In this document: positions 1 to 6,348 of the stretch, piece after piece
Position numbering within the stretch: position 1 is the stretch's first letter
Layout: every line of letters begins with the position of its first letter
Source: Deltaproteobacteria bacterium
GTDB taxonomy: Bacteria > Myxococcota > Myxococcia > SLRQ01
Length of the DNA: 36,400 nt
NCBI GenBank assembly: GCA_029210625.1
Contig: JARGFU010000014.1
Location: forward strand, 1 to 36,400
Direction of reading: 5' to 3'
Position numbers and translations under genes: made by a program
Notes under the pieces: model-generated
Told to the model about the DNA's origin: nothing
Databases searched by the model: none
The model's input: only the letters and a program-made list of their open reading frames with translations

Positions 1-1
1 G

Positions 2-74
2 CTCCGCAGGACGGACTTGAACCGCCGACCTAGTGGTTAACAGCCACCCGCTCTACCAACTGAGCTACTGCGGA
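2..74 (-). tRNA. tRNA-Asn (anticodon GTT)
   Basis: The reverse complement folds as a standard cloverleaf. The 7-bp acceptor stem pairs TCCGCAG (74-68) with CTGCGGA (9-3), with discriminator G at 2. A D-arm of the AGCTCAGTTGGTAGAGC type and a T-arm with GGTTCAAGTCC are present. The anticodon stem is GGTGG/CCACT around loop CTGTTAA, which puts GTT at 41-39 and so reads Asn codons AAC and AAU. Base 1 is C; whether the CCA end is encoded cannot be seen because the window starts here. A strong promoter lies just upstream (114-143). Confidence 0.97.
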
Positions 75-113
75 ATATTCGGGGATTCCGGCGCCGAAGC
101 GTCGGGGAAGGGG

Positions 114-143
114 CTTATACGGGAGCGGGGGCGGGGGTGTCAA
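114..143 (-). promoter_or_regulatory. sigma70-type promoter of tRNA-Asn
   Basis: On the minus strand TTGACA (143-138) and TATAAG (119-114) are separated by 18 nt, close to the sigma70 consensus. This predicts a transcript start near 107 and a leader of about 33 nt before the mature tRNA end at 74. The stop codon of the preceding minus-strand gene (TGA, 142-140) lies inside the -35 box, so the promoter starts exactly where that gene ends. Confidence 0.8.
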
Positions 144-1192
144 TCGACCTTTTCGGCCTGTGCGCCGGCCTGCGGCGCGCCCTCGGGGCCGGCCTCGGAG
201 AGGGGCAGCCACTGCTTGCCCGCCCAGACGAAGAGCTCGGGGGAGAGGCCGTAGGGGGCGGTCTGGTACATGCCCTTCGCCAGGATCTTCAGCGCCTCGA
301 CGCTGCCGTCGCGCTCGCCGGGGGTGGCGGTCTGCGCGGTATAGAGGATGAGGTCGCGGTGGGGGAAGGCGGCCACGAGGGGCCCGGGCATCCCGGCGGC
401 GATGGCCTCCCAGCGGGCGGTGAGGAGGGCCCGGGCGGCGCCGTAGCTGTCCTCGGTGGCGAGGCTCCAGAGCTCGGGGCCGCCGCCGGGCGCCAGGGCC
501 TTCGTGCCCATCCCCAGCTTCTCGGGCTTCGCCGGATCGATCGAGTCGACGGCCTCGAGGTTCTGGCGGGCGAGGGTGAAGGCGAACTCGGCGTCCATGC
601 CGAGGGCCTCGAGGTCCCCGGCGGTGGCCATCCGCAGGCTCTCGGGGAGGTCCACGACGAGCACGACCTTCAGCCCGCTCGAGGTGCCCCCGAAGGCCCG
701 GGTCACGGGGGCGTTCTCGGCGGCCTTCTCCGGCACCTCGGCGAGGCGGGCGGCGACCTCCGCGAGGTAGGCGTCGCTCTTGAGCGTGAGGCGCAGCTGC
801 TCGGGCCGGGGCGGGACCTCGCCCGTCGCGGCCCGCTTCACCTGCTCGACGAGGGCGGCGACATGGGCGTCCACGAAGCCCTCGCAAGCCTCGGGGTCGG
901 CGCCGCACTGGGCCACGAGGTTGTCGAGGAAGATCTGCGCCTCGGTCTCCTCGTTCACGACGAGGGTGAGCGCCCCCTCCCCCTTCACCTTCAGCTCGTG
1001 CTCCGGCAGCGCCGCGCGGATCTTCGCGGCGACGTGCTCGGTGAACGCCGCCAGGTCGACCTGGGCGACGGGGCCGCCGAGGGTGGTGGTCCCCCCGGCC
1101 ATCGGGGCGAAGGAGCTCCAGACCATGGCGCCGAGGGCGGCGACGATGACGAGGCCGATGAAGAGACGCTTCCCGTTGCGGCGGCTTTCCAT
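140..1192 (-). CDS. Membrane-anchored protein of unknown function (350 aa)
   Basis: I do not recognise this family. The chosen ATG (1192-1190) gives a basic N-terminus (ESRRNGKR) followed directly by one hydrophobic segment at about residues 10-28. The rest is then expected to face the periplasm, attached by this single anchor. The remainder is soluble, charged and Glu/Lys/Leu-rich, with no cysteine cluster or catalytic motif that I can name. The open frame extends upstream for another 94 codons, but that part is low-complexity and crosses a promoter whose -10 box is 7 nt before this ATG, so the shorter form is preferred. The gene is divergent from the acetyltransferase at 1347 and ends at the tRNA-Asn promoter. 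It is confidently coding from the membrane anchor and codon bias; the function is unknown. Confidence 0.75.
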   Translation of the reverse strand: MESRRNGKRLFIGLVIVAALGAMVWSSFAPMAGGTTTLGGPVAQVDLAAFTEHVAAKIRAALPEHELKVKGEGALTLVVNEETEAQIFLDNLVAQCGADPEACEGFVDAHVAALVEQVKRAATGEVPPRPEQLRLTLKSDAYLAEVAARLAEVPEKAAENAPVTRAFGGTSSGLKVVLVVDLPESLRMATAGDLEALGMDAEFAFTLARQNLEAVDSIDPAKPEKLGMGTKALAPGGGPELWSLATEDSYGAARALLTARWEAIAAGMPGPLVAAFPHRDLILYTAQTATPGERDGSVEALKILAKGMYQTAPYGLSPELFVWAGKQWLPLSEAGPEGAPQAGAQAEKVD

Positions 1193-1199
1193 GGGCCCC

Positions 1200-1228
1200 G
1201 CGATATCCAAGGGATCTCCGCGGCGCAA
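1200..1228 (-). promoter_or_regulatory. Promoter of the 350-aa membrane protein gene, probably leaderless
   Basis: On the minus strand TTGCGC (1228-1223) is followed after 17 nt by TATCGC (1205-1200). Only 7 nt separate the -10 box from the ATG at 1192, so transcription should begin at or next to the start codon. There is no convincing Shine-Dalgarno sequence between them. Confidence 0.5.
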
Positions 1229-1327
1229 GGGAGGCCGGGCTGGAGGAGTTTCCCGCGTGCGCGTGCGCGGTGGAGCCCCCTGCCCCGGAGTGAAAACCCG
1301 CCCCCTTCTCGAACCCCTTCGATTCTC

Positions 1328-1336
1328 TGCTAGCAT
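1328..1336 (+). promoter_or_regulatory. Extended -10 promoter element before the GNAT gene
   Basis: TGC followed by TAGCAT forms an extended -10 element (TGnTAGCAT) ending 10 nt before the ATG at 1347. The same nine bases recur at 35555-35563. The -35 region is poor, as often seen with extended -10 promoters. The leader would be 0-4 nt. Confidence 0.45.
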
Positions 1337-1346
1337 CACGGGATCG

Positions 1347-2162
1347 ATGATCGGCCCGGTCCCCCCCGCACGAACCCGGCAGCTGGAGGCGCTGCTGCTC
1401 GAGGACGTCTCGCCGCAGATGCTGACCCTCGGTCTGCTGCAGGCCGAGGGCCCCTCCCACTTCCAGGCCTGCATCCAGGACGACGCCGTGGTCGGAATTT
1501 TTTACCTCGGTCAGGACGGGGTGGCGGTGACGGCGGCGGTGAAGAGCCGGGCGGCGGCCATGGAGATCGGTGAGGCCCTGCGCAGGCGGGAGCTCCGCCG
1601 GCTGCTCGGCACCCAGCTGGCGGTGGCCGGGGTGATGGCGGGCCTGGAGCGCAACGGCGTGCCGAAGGTCGAGCTGCGCCTGCACCAGGTGACCCCGGAC
1701 GACATGGGGCCCTACGTGAACCCCTCCCTGCGCAAGGCGACCGGCGCGGATCTGCCCGACCTGCTGCAGTCCCTCGAGATGGCCGCGGCCGAGGAGCAGG
1801 AGCAGGGCCTCTCGATCACCCCCGAGCTCACGGGCGCCGAGATGGACCGGCTGCGCGAGCAGATCACCCGCGGGCGGATCTGGCTGGTGGACATCCCGGA
1901 TCAGCCCGGCGAGATCGCCTTCCGGGTGGAGGTGGAGGCGGAGAGCCGCCACGGCGCGCACCTCGGCGGCATCTACACGCACCCGGACGCGCGCGGACGG
2001 GGCCTGGCCTCCCTCTGCATGGGGCAGCTGGCCCGGCACATGCTGGCCCGGATGCCCCGGCTCTCGGCCTTCGTGCCGACCAGCAACCCGGCCGCCCAGC
2101 GGGTGGTCCGCAAGGTGGGCTTCGGCCCCGGCGTCACCTGGACCCAGGTCGAGCTCGGCTAG
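1347..2162 (+). CDS. GNAT-family N-acetyltransferase (271 aa)
   Basis: The C-terminal half is a GNAT acyl-CoA-dependent acetyltransferase domain. It has the motif A loop RGRGLA (residues 216-221), preceded by the strand GGIYTHPDA and followed by a helix and an NPAAQRVVRKVGF stretch typical of GNAT motif B. The N-terminal half (about residues 1-120) looks like the extra domain found in two-domain GNATs of the DUF4081 type; that subfamily placement is inference. The acceptor cannot be predicted. The ATG at 1347 follows an extended -10 box by 10 nt with no Shine-Dalgarno sequence; an upstream open extension is non-coding in character. Its stop TAG (2160-2162) and the stop of the convergent lipoprotein gene share the palindrome CTAG. 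Confidence 0.85.
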   Translation: MIGPVPPARTRQLEALLLEDVSPQMLTLGLLQAEGPSHFQACIQDDAVVGIFYLGQDGVAVTAAVKSRAAAMEIGEALRRRELRRLLGTQLAVAGVMAGLERNGVPKVELRLHQVTPDDMGPYVNPSLRKATGADLPDLLQSLEMAAAEEQEQGLSITPELTGAEMDRLREQITRGRIWLVDIPDQPGEIAFRVEVEAESRHGAHLGGIYTHPDARGRGLASLCMGQLARHMLARMPRLSAFVPTSNPAAQRVVRKVGFGPGVTWTQVELG

Positions 2163-2740
2163 TTGTCGAGCGCGCCCTCCTCGATCCAGAGCCGCAGCCC
2201 CTCGAGCTGGGCGGCGGTGAGCGGGGTCTGGTTGCGGGGCATCTGGACCCCACAGACCGCGGCCGAGAGCCCGGCGTCGGTGCAGGCCGACCCCTGGGTG
2301 CCCTCGACCTTCCGGTAGAGGTAGCTGTCGGCCGGGAAGCCCGGCTCGATGTAGCTCATCGAGGGGAGCTCGCCGGTGGCGACCCCCACCAGACCCGCGT
2401 AGACACCGCCGCCACTCAGGGTGGGGCTGTTGCCTCCACCATGGCAGCCGGCGCTGGCGCAGCGCGCCGAGAAGATCTGGCTCTGGAGCTCGGTGAAGGT
2501 CAGGGCGGTCGGGCCGCCGCCGCCATCGGTGGCTCCACCGTCGGTCCCGCCGTCGGTGACGCCACCGTCCACGAGGCCCCCATCCGCGACGCCGCCGTCG
2601 GTGTCTCCACCATCGATGCTGCCGCTGTCGTCCACCCCGCCGTCGCCGCCCTCGGGGTCGGGCCCGCAAGCGGGGGTGAAGGGGAGCAGGAGCGCCAGCA
2701 CGAGGCTGGCGAGGATCGTGGACCGGCTGGAGATCTTCAT
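2159..2740 (-). CDS. Secreted lipoprotein with a single cytochrome c-like CX4CH motif (193 aa)
   Basis: The ATG at 2740 starts a lipoprotein signal peptide: a basic start, a hydrophobic run, then a TPAC lipobox with Cys25 as the predicted lipid anchor. Residues 30-77 are a Gly/Asp linker of repeated DGG units, common in myxobacterial secreted proteins. The globular part (about 79-193) has C94-x4-C99-H100 followed by GGG, and a downstream QMPRN (Met167) before a helix ending WIEEGA. This resembles the class I cytochrome c pattern of a haem-binding Cys pair, proximal His and distal Met, but with four rather than two residues between the cysteines. The protein is probably an outer-membrane or periplasmic electron-transfer lipoprotein. 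Haem attachment is inference. The gene is divergent from the symporter at 2808. Confidence 0.75.
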   Translation of the reverse strand: MKISSRSTILASLVLALLLPFTPACGPDPEGGDGGVDDSGSIDGGDTDGGVADGGLVDGGVTDGGTDGGATDGGGGPTALTFTELQSQIFSARCASAGCHGGGNSPTLSGGGVYAGLVGVATGELPSMSYIEPGFPADSYLYRKVEGTQGSACTDAGLSAAVCGVQMPRNQTPLTAAQLEGLRLWIEEGALDN

Positions 2741-2752
2741 CACTTCCGGAAG

Positions 2753-2780
2753 AAGGTAGGCCGCGCTCCATGGGGCACAA
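2753..2780 (-). promoter_or_regulatory. Promoter of the CX4CH lipoprotein gene
   Basis: On the minus strand TTGTGC (2780-2775) and TACCTT (2758-2753) are 16 nt apart. The ATG at 2740 is 12 nt past the -10 box, so the leader would be only about 5-6 nt. The region also serves the divergent symporter gene, whose -10 element is at 2795-2800. Confidence 0.45.
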
Positions 2781-2791
2781 CCTCGCTCCCG

Positions 2792-2800
2792 TGCTATGAG
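2792..2800 (+). promoter_or_regulatory. Extended -10 element before the symporter gene
   Basis: TGCTATGAG at 2792-2800 reads as an extended -10 (TGn plus TATGAG) ending 7 nt before the ATG at 2808. An in-frame ATG at 2796 lies inside this box. If the box is real, the ATG at 2796 is upstream of the transcript and 2808 is the true start. Confidence 0.4.
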
Positions 2801-2807
2801 GACCCCC

Positions 2808-4184
2808 ATGCGCCGCAGCCGCCTCCACATCTGGATCCTGCTCGGCATGGTCCTCGGGGCCGGCTGGGGGACCGCCCTGAACCGCGTCCACTTCGAGACC
2901 TTCGAGGAGGAGGCGCGGGCCGAGGTCCTCGGCCCCGCCTGGACGGCGCCCGAGGCGATGGCCCGGCAGAAGCAGGTGCAGGGGGCGATCGACGCCCGCT
3001 TCGAGGCGACCTTCTTCGGGGGCGCCGCCTACGGCCTGGCGGCCCTCTTCCTCGCCCTCCTGAAGATGGTGGTGATCCCGCTGGTCCTCTTCTCCCTCGT
3101 CTGCGGAGTGGTGGGCCTGAAGGACTTCGGCCGCCTCGGCAAGATCGGCCTGAAGACCGGCGCCTGGTACCTGACGACCAGCCTGCTGGCGATCCTCACC
3201 GGCCTGCTGCTGGTGAACCTCCTCGGACCGGGGCGCGGCCTGACCCTGCCCCTGCCGGGCGGCGAGGCGGCCCCCGTCACCGAGGGCGCCGGCTTCTGGA
3301 AGATGATCGTGGAGATGGTCCCGGCGAACGTCGTGCAGGCGATGGCCGAGTTCGATCTCCTCTCGGTGATCGTCTTCGCCATCTTCTTCGGGATCTTCCT
3401 GCTCAAGCTCCCGGAGGAGAAGCGGGCGCCGGTGGAGCGCTTCTTCGAGGGCGCCTTCGCCGTGATGCTGGAGATGACCTCCTTCATCATCAAGCTCGCC
3501 CCCCTCGGCATCGCCGCCCTCATCGCCCGCCTGGTGGCGAGCACCGGCCCCTCGGTCTTCGTGGACCTGATGGGCTACGTGGGCACCGTCGGCCTGGCCC
3601 TCGCCCTCCACGCCTTCGTCACCCTCCCCTCGCTGATCTGGCTGGCCACCCGCCGGAACCCCTTCCGGGTGATGCAGGCCATGAGCCCGGCCCTGCTGAC
3701 CGCCTTCTCGACCGCCTCCTCCAGCGGAACCCTGCCGGTGACGATGGAGCGCCTGGAGCGGGGGGTCGGCGTCAGCAACAAGGTCTCGAGCTTCGTCCTG
3801 CCCCTGGGCGCCACCGTGAACATGGACGGCACCGCCCTCTACGAGTGCGTCGCCACCCTCTTCGTCGCCCAGGTCTTCGCCACCGCGCATCCCGAGTTCG
3901 CCCTGGGCTTCGGCGCTCAGCTGACCATCGTGACCCTCGCCCTGCTGGTGAGCATCGGCGCCGCCGGGATCCCCCACGCCGGCCTGGTGATGATGGTCAT
4001 CATCTTCGAGGCGGTGGGGCTCCCCCTCGAGCTGACCGCCCTGCTCTGGGCCGTGGATCGTCCGCTCGACATGATGCGGACGGCGGTGAATGTGTGGAGT
4101 GATTCTTCGGGGGCGACGGTGGTGGCGCATGTGGAAGGGGAGATCGGAACTCCGGAGCTCCACGGGGGTCCATCCAGAGCATGA
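2808..4184 (+). CDS. Dicarboxylate/amino acid:cation symporter, SDF (DAACS) family (458 aa)
   Basis: This is an inner-membrane secondary transporter that imports acidic amino acids or dicarboxylates with Na+ or H+. Family hallmarks are visible: the HP1 serine-rich hairpin SSSGTLP (residues 304-310), NMDGTA of TM7 (338-343), and the TM8 stretch with D421, R424, N428 and D432. R424 aligns with Arg397 of the archaeal GltPh transporter, which binds the substrate side-chain carboxylate, so aspartate/glutamate-type substrates are favoured over neutral ones (inference). A long polar insertion (about residues 28-68) lies between TM1 and TM2. The start at 2808 is preferred over the in-frame ATG at 2796 because the latter sits in a likely -10 box. 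The CHAT-like lipoprotein follows after an 86-nt gap that holds hexamer repeats. Confidence 0.92.
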   Translation: MRRSRLHIWILLGMVLGAGWGTALNRVHFETFEEEARAEVLGPAWTAPEAMARQKQVQGAIDARFEATFFGGAAYGLAALFLALLKMVVIPLVLFSLVCGVVGLKDFGRLGKIGLKTGAWYLTTSLLAILTGLLLVNLLGPGRGLTLPLPGGEAAPVTEGAGFWKMIVEMVPANVVQAMAEFDLLSVIVFAIFFGIFLLKLPEEKRAPVERFFEGAFAVMLEMTSFIIKLAPLGIAALIARLVASTGPSVFVDLMGYVGTVGLALALHAFVTLPSLIWLATRRNPFRVMQAMSPALLTAFSTASSSGTLPVTMERLERGVGVSNKVSSFVLPLGATVNMDGTALYECVATLFVAQVFATAHPEFALGFGAQLTIVTLALLVSIGAAGIPHAGLVMMVIIFEAVGLPLELTALLWAVDRPLDMMRTAVNVWSDSSGATVVAHVEGEIGTPELHGGPSRA

Positions 4185-4200
4185 GGCCCACGGGAGAAGC

Positions 4201-4230
4201 CGTGGACGTGTACGTAGACGTGCACGTGGA
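4201..4230 (+). repeat. CGTGNA hexamer repeat, copy A (5 units)
   Basis: Five tandem hexamers of the form CGTGNA: CGTGGA, CGTGTA, CGTAGA, CGTGCA, CGTGGA. The array begins 17 nt after the symporter stop codon. It is rich in CACGTG/GTAC palindromic steps and contains two 11-nt stretches of alternating purine-pyrimidine. It faces copy B (4279-4298) as an imperfect inverted repeat across a 48-nt spacer, so the mRNA could fold into a long hairpin. Confidence 0.85.
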
Positions 4231-4270
4231 CCGCGCGAACAGATCCCTGGGTGATGCACGGGTTCCTCGG

Positions 4271-5803
4271 ATGAGATCCGTACACGTACACGTACACGTC
4301 CTCGTGCTCGGCCTCTCCTTGCTCGCCGCCGGGTGCCCCGCGCACACCGTTTCCGCCCCCAGGCTCGAGCCGACCCCCACCACCACCCGCGAGCGGAGCA
4401 TCCCCTCCCTCTCCTCCGACCTCGACGCCCTCACCCACGACTGCCTCGGTGAGCTGCCCGAGGGCTACGACGACGCCGATCTCCTCCTCTCCCTCGAGCG
4501 CGCCTTCGACGAGCGGGATCCCCGCTGCTGGAGCGCCCGGGAGATCGTGCTGGCCGGCCACTACCTCGATCAGAACGATCCCGAGCTCCTGTCCCGGGCC
4601 GACCTCCACGCCCGGCAGGCGGAGATGCGCTCGACCCGGCAGGGACACGACGACCTGGGCGCCCTGGCCCGCCTGATGCGAGCCCGGATCGCGATGGCCG
4701 CCGGCGACGCGGCCGGCACGATCCATCACCTGGAGCGCGCCGCCACGGCGGCGGGGCTCTGGGCGGCGGTGGGCCTGGCCCCCGAGGCCCTGGACGCGAT
4801 CTACCTGCGCCTCTTCGTCGAGGCCCTGGCTCGCTGGGAGCAGGAGGGCCTGCCCGCCGACTACGGTCGGGCCGCGGCGGCGGCCACCCGCCTCCACGGC
4901 CGCGAGGCCCTGCGGGCCCTGCTGGCGGCCGGGGCGACCCCGGCCCAGCTGGCCGAGGTGGCCGAGAACGAGAGCGCCCGCGAGCGCCTGGAGGACCTGC
5001 GGAGCCTCACCGAGCGCAGCCGCCTGGCCTGGGGTACCGAGGTCCGCAAGCTGGCCCCGGGCCGCGCCGAGGAGGCCGAGGCCCTCGAGCAGGCGGGGCC
5101 GGGCTGGATGGCCGGCGCGCCCCTCCTCCTCGACTGGCTCCCCGGCGAGCTGGAGGCCCTCGACGACGCGGCCACGGCGGTGCTGGCCGGCCCCGAGGTG
5201 CTGCTGGTCTACGTGAGCGGCGAGGAGCACGGGGGGCTGCTGGTGATGACCGAGGAGTCCCGCACGGCCCATACCCTGGCCGGAGGGGACGAGCTGGAAG
5301 GGGCCATCGAGGCCTGCTGGGCCGCCTGGCCGGTGGCCGAGGATCCCCCGGCTCCGGAGCTCCCGGAGGCCTGCCAGAGGCTGGCGACGGAGTTGCTGCA
5401 TCCGGCGGCCGAGGTGCTGGAGAGCGCCCGGCAGGTCCTGATCGTCGGCCACGGGCCGGTGCACGGCGCGCCCTTCGAGCGGCTCCTGCCCGGCCACCGG
5501 GTCTACCGGGTGCCCTCCCTCCTGGGCCTGGCCGGGATCCGGCTGCGGGCCTGGCAGGGGCGCCCCCTGCCCCACCCGGCCGCCCGGGACCTGCTGCCCC
5601 GCCTCGAGGGCCGGACCGGGGTACCCGACACCCTCGGCCGGACCCGCCTGCACCTCTCGGCCGGGGAGAACGAGGTCGAGGCCCCGGTCGGAGGCCGGGG
5701 ACCCCGGGTGACCTGGGGAGTTCCCCTTACGGTCCCGGCCGCAATGGAAGCCGAATCCGAGGGGAGCCCATCGGCCCCCCCGGAAACCCCGGAGAACCCG
5801 TGA
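4271..5803 (+). CDS. CHAT-like lipoprotein, possibly catalytically dead or truncated (510 aa)
   Basis: The ATG at 4271 gives an unusual signal peptide: MRS, then a VHVHVHV run encoded by hexamer repeat B, then a hydrophobic core and lipobox LAAGC (Cys22). Residues about 40-300 are helical and charged, of unknown type. The C-terminal part resembles the first half of a CHAT (caspase-like) domain: a strand-rich region, then VLIVGHGPVHGAPFERL at about 388-405, which matches the usual 'dG.l..lPFeaL' segment, and a PSLLGLAGIR helix. Where CHAT proteins carry the catalytic His (HxxxH-type strand) there is LHLSAGENE at about 458-466, and no region with the catalytic Cys follows. The protein then ends in a Pro/Glu/Ser-rich tail. 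It may be a degenerate or truncated CHAT protein. Its TGA stop (5801-5803) lies inside repeat C. Confidence 0.6.
   Translation: MRSVHVHVHVLVLGLSLLAAGCPAHTVSAPRLEPTPTTTRERSIPSLSSDLDALTHDCLGELPEGYDDADLLLSLERAFDERDPRCWSAREIVLAGHYLDQNDPELLSRADLHARQAEMRSTRQGHDDLGALARLMRARIAMAAGDAAGTIHHLERAATAAGLWAAVGLAPEALDAIYLRLFVEALARWEQEGLPADYGRAAAAATRLHGREALRALLAAGATPAQLAEVAENESARERLEDLRSLTERSRLAWGTEVRKLAPGRAEEAEALEQAGPGWMAGAPLLLDWLPGELEALDDAATAVLAGPEVLLVYVSGEEHGGLLVMTEESRTAHTLAGGDELEGAIEACWAAWPVAEDPPAPELPEACQRLATELLHPAAEVLESARQVLIVGHGPVHGAPFERLLPGHRVYRVPSLLGLAGIRLRAWQGRPLPHPAARDLLPRLEGRTGVPDTLGRTRLHLSAGENEVEAPVGGRGPRVTWGVPLTVPAAMEAESEGSPSAPPETPENP
4279..4298 (-). repeat. CGTGTA hexamer repeat, copy B, inside the signal-peptide codons
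   Basis: On the plus strand this reads as three TACACG units (4281-4298) after CG, which is the reverse complement of CGTGTA, so it is inverted relative to copies A and C. The run 4279-4299 is 21 nt of strict alternating purine-pyrimidine. It codes in frame for the Val-His alternation at residues 4-10 of the CHAT-like lipoprotein. Confidence 0.85.
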
Positions 5804-5828
5804 ACGTGTACGTGCACGTGCACGTGCA
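5799..5828 (+). repeat. CGTGNA hexamer repeat, copy C (5 units)
   Basis: CGTGAA, CGTGTA and three CGTGCA units in tandem, in the same orientation as copy A. Bases 5804-5830 form 27 nt of uninterrupted alternating purine-pyrimidine with nested CACGTG palindromes, the best Z-DNA-prone stretch in the window. The stop codon of the CHAT-like gene (5801-5803) is within the first unit, so the repeat begins exactly at that gene's end. Confidence 0.85.
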
Positions 5829-5860
5829 CGGCCTTTCCGACGGGGCCCGGATTCCATTGA

Positions 5861-5889
5861 TTGACAGGGTGATTCCCTCCCGGTAGAAG
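5861..5889 (+). promoter_or_regulatory. Strong sigma70-type promoter of the spoVG-prs-rplY-pth operon
   Basis: A perfect TTGACA (5861-5866) is followed after 17 nt by TAGAAG (5884-5889). The predicted start is near 5896, giving a leader of about 170 nt before spoVG. The same -10 hexamer, also at 17-nt spacing, is used in front of rpsF (13092-13097). The leader holds a 6-bp hairpin (5954-5959 with 5966-5971) and a small ORF with a good ribosome site (5946-6116). Confidence 0.75.
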
Positions 5890-5945
5890 CCCCCGGTCTG
5901 CACCTCTCTCGGGCCCCCGGGTCCGCAGAGCGGGTCGGAGGTCCC

Positions 5946-6116
5946 ATGCGGGGTGCTCGCGTGAACGAGCAATGCCGGTGGAGCCGACGCAGATGGAACT
6001 GCAACGAGCACCGACACCACATCTGGCGGGAGTCTCTCCACCTCACGTGCCCGCCATCGGGGGAAACATGGAAATCACTGAAGTCAGGATCTTCCCGGTC
6101 CAGGAGGATCGCCTGA
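5946..6116 (+). CDS. Possible leader ORF upstream of and overlapping spoVG (56 aa)
   Basis: This short frame starts with ATG 4 nt after a perfect GGAGG (5937-5941), one of the best Shine-Dalgarno matches in the window, about 50 nt into the predicted spoVG transcript. It encodes a Cys/Trp/His/Arg-rich peptide (C10, C19, C35; W12, W17, W27, W42) and ends at TGA 6114-6116, 49 nt inside spoVG in another frame. Third-position G+C is lower than in neighbouring genes, which argues against a long-established protein. It could be a regulatory leader peptide, a lineage-specific small protein, or chance. No family is recognised. Confidence 0.3.
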   Translation: MRGARVNEQCRWSRRRWNCNEHRHHIWRESLHLTCPPSGETWKSLKSGSSRSRRIA

Positions 6117-6343
6117 AGGCCTACGTCACCATCACTCTCGATGGCTGCTTCGTGGTCCGGGACCTGAAGGTCGTGAAGGGACATGGCGGACTCTTCGTCG
6201 CCATGCCCGCCAAGCGCCGCAAGGACGGAACGTTCAAGGACATCGCCCACCCGCTCAACACCGAGACCCGCGCCTGGATGGAGAAGGCCATCCTCGACGC
6301 CTACTACGAGGAGTCGGGCGACCAGGACGGGGACGAGGACTAG
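6068..6343 (+). CDS. spoVG: SpoVG family protein (91 aa)
   Basis: SpoVG is a small nucleic-acid-binding regulator, named for stage V sporulation in Bacillus but widespread outside Firmicutes. The whole protein matches the family: MEITEVRIFP at the start, KAYVTITLDGCFVVRDLKV, and FVAMPAKRRKDGTFKDIAHP with a C-terminal helix. The length of 91 aa is normal. The ATG at 6068 follows GGGGGA (6059-6064) and is where the family homology begins; an upstream in-frame extension of 32 codons has no family resemblance. It is first in a four-gene operon with prs, rplY and pth, and the prs start is only 5 nt after its stop. Its target here is unknown. Confidence 0.95.
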   Translation: MEITEVRIFPVQEDRLKAYVTITLDGCFVVRDLKVVKGHGGLFVAMPAKRRKDGTFKDIAHPLNTETRAWMEKAILDAYYEESGDQDGDED

Positions 6344-6348
6344 GCTCC

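Noticed and set aside
1254-1269. A 16-nt alternating CGCGTGCGCGTGCGCG run as a regulatory Z-DNA element
   Set aside because: Short alternating CG runs are expected by chance at this base composition; no repeat partner was found.
2520-2650. DGG-coding repeats as a functional DNA repeat
   Set aside because: The periodicity follows from the Gly/Asp linker of the lipoprotein; the same linker type recurs at 10990-11150 in the glycosidase.
30-4259. A 1409-codon open frame on the minus strand
   Set aside because: It runs antisense to, or out of frame with, well-supported genes and is His/Arg/Gly/Pro-biased, as expected for shadow frames in very G+C-rich DNA.
4201-4310. Repeats A and B as a CRISPR array
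   Set aside because: The units are 6 bp without spacers, and no cas gene is present.
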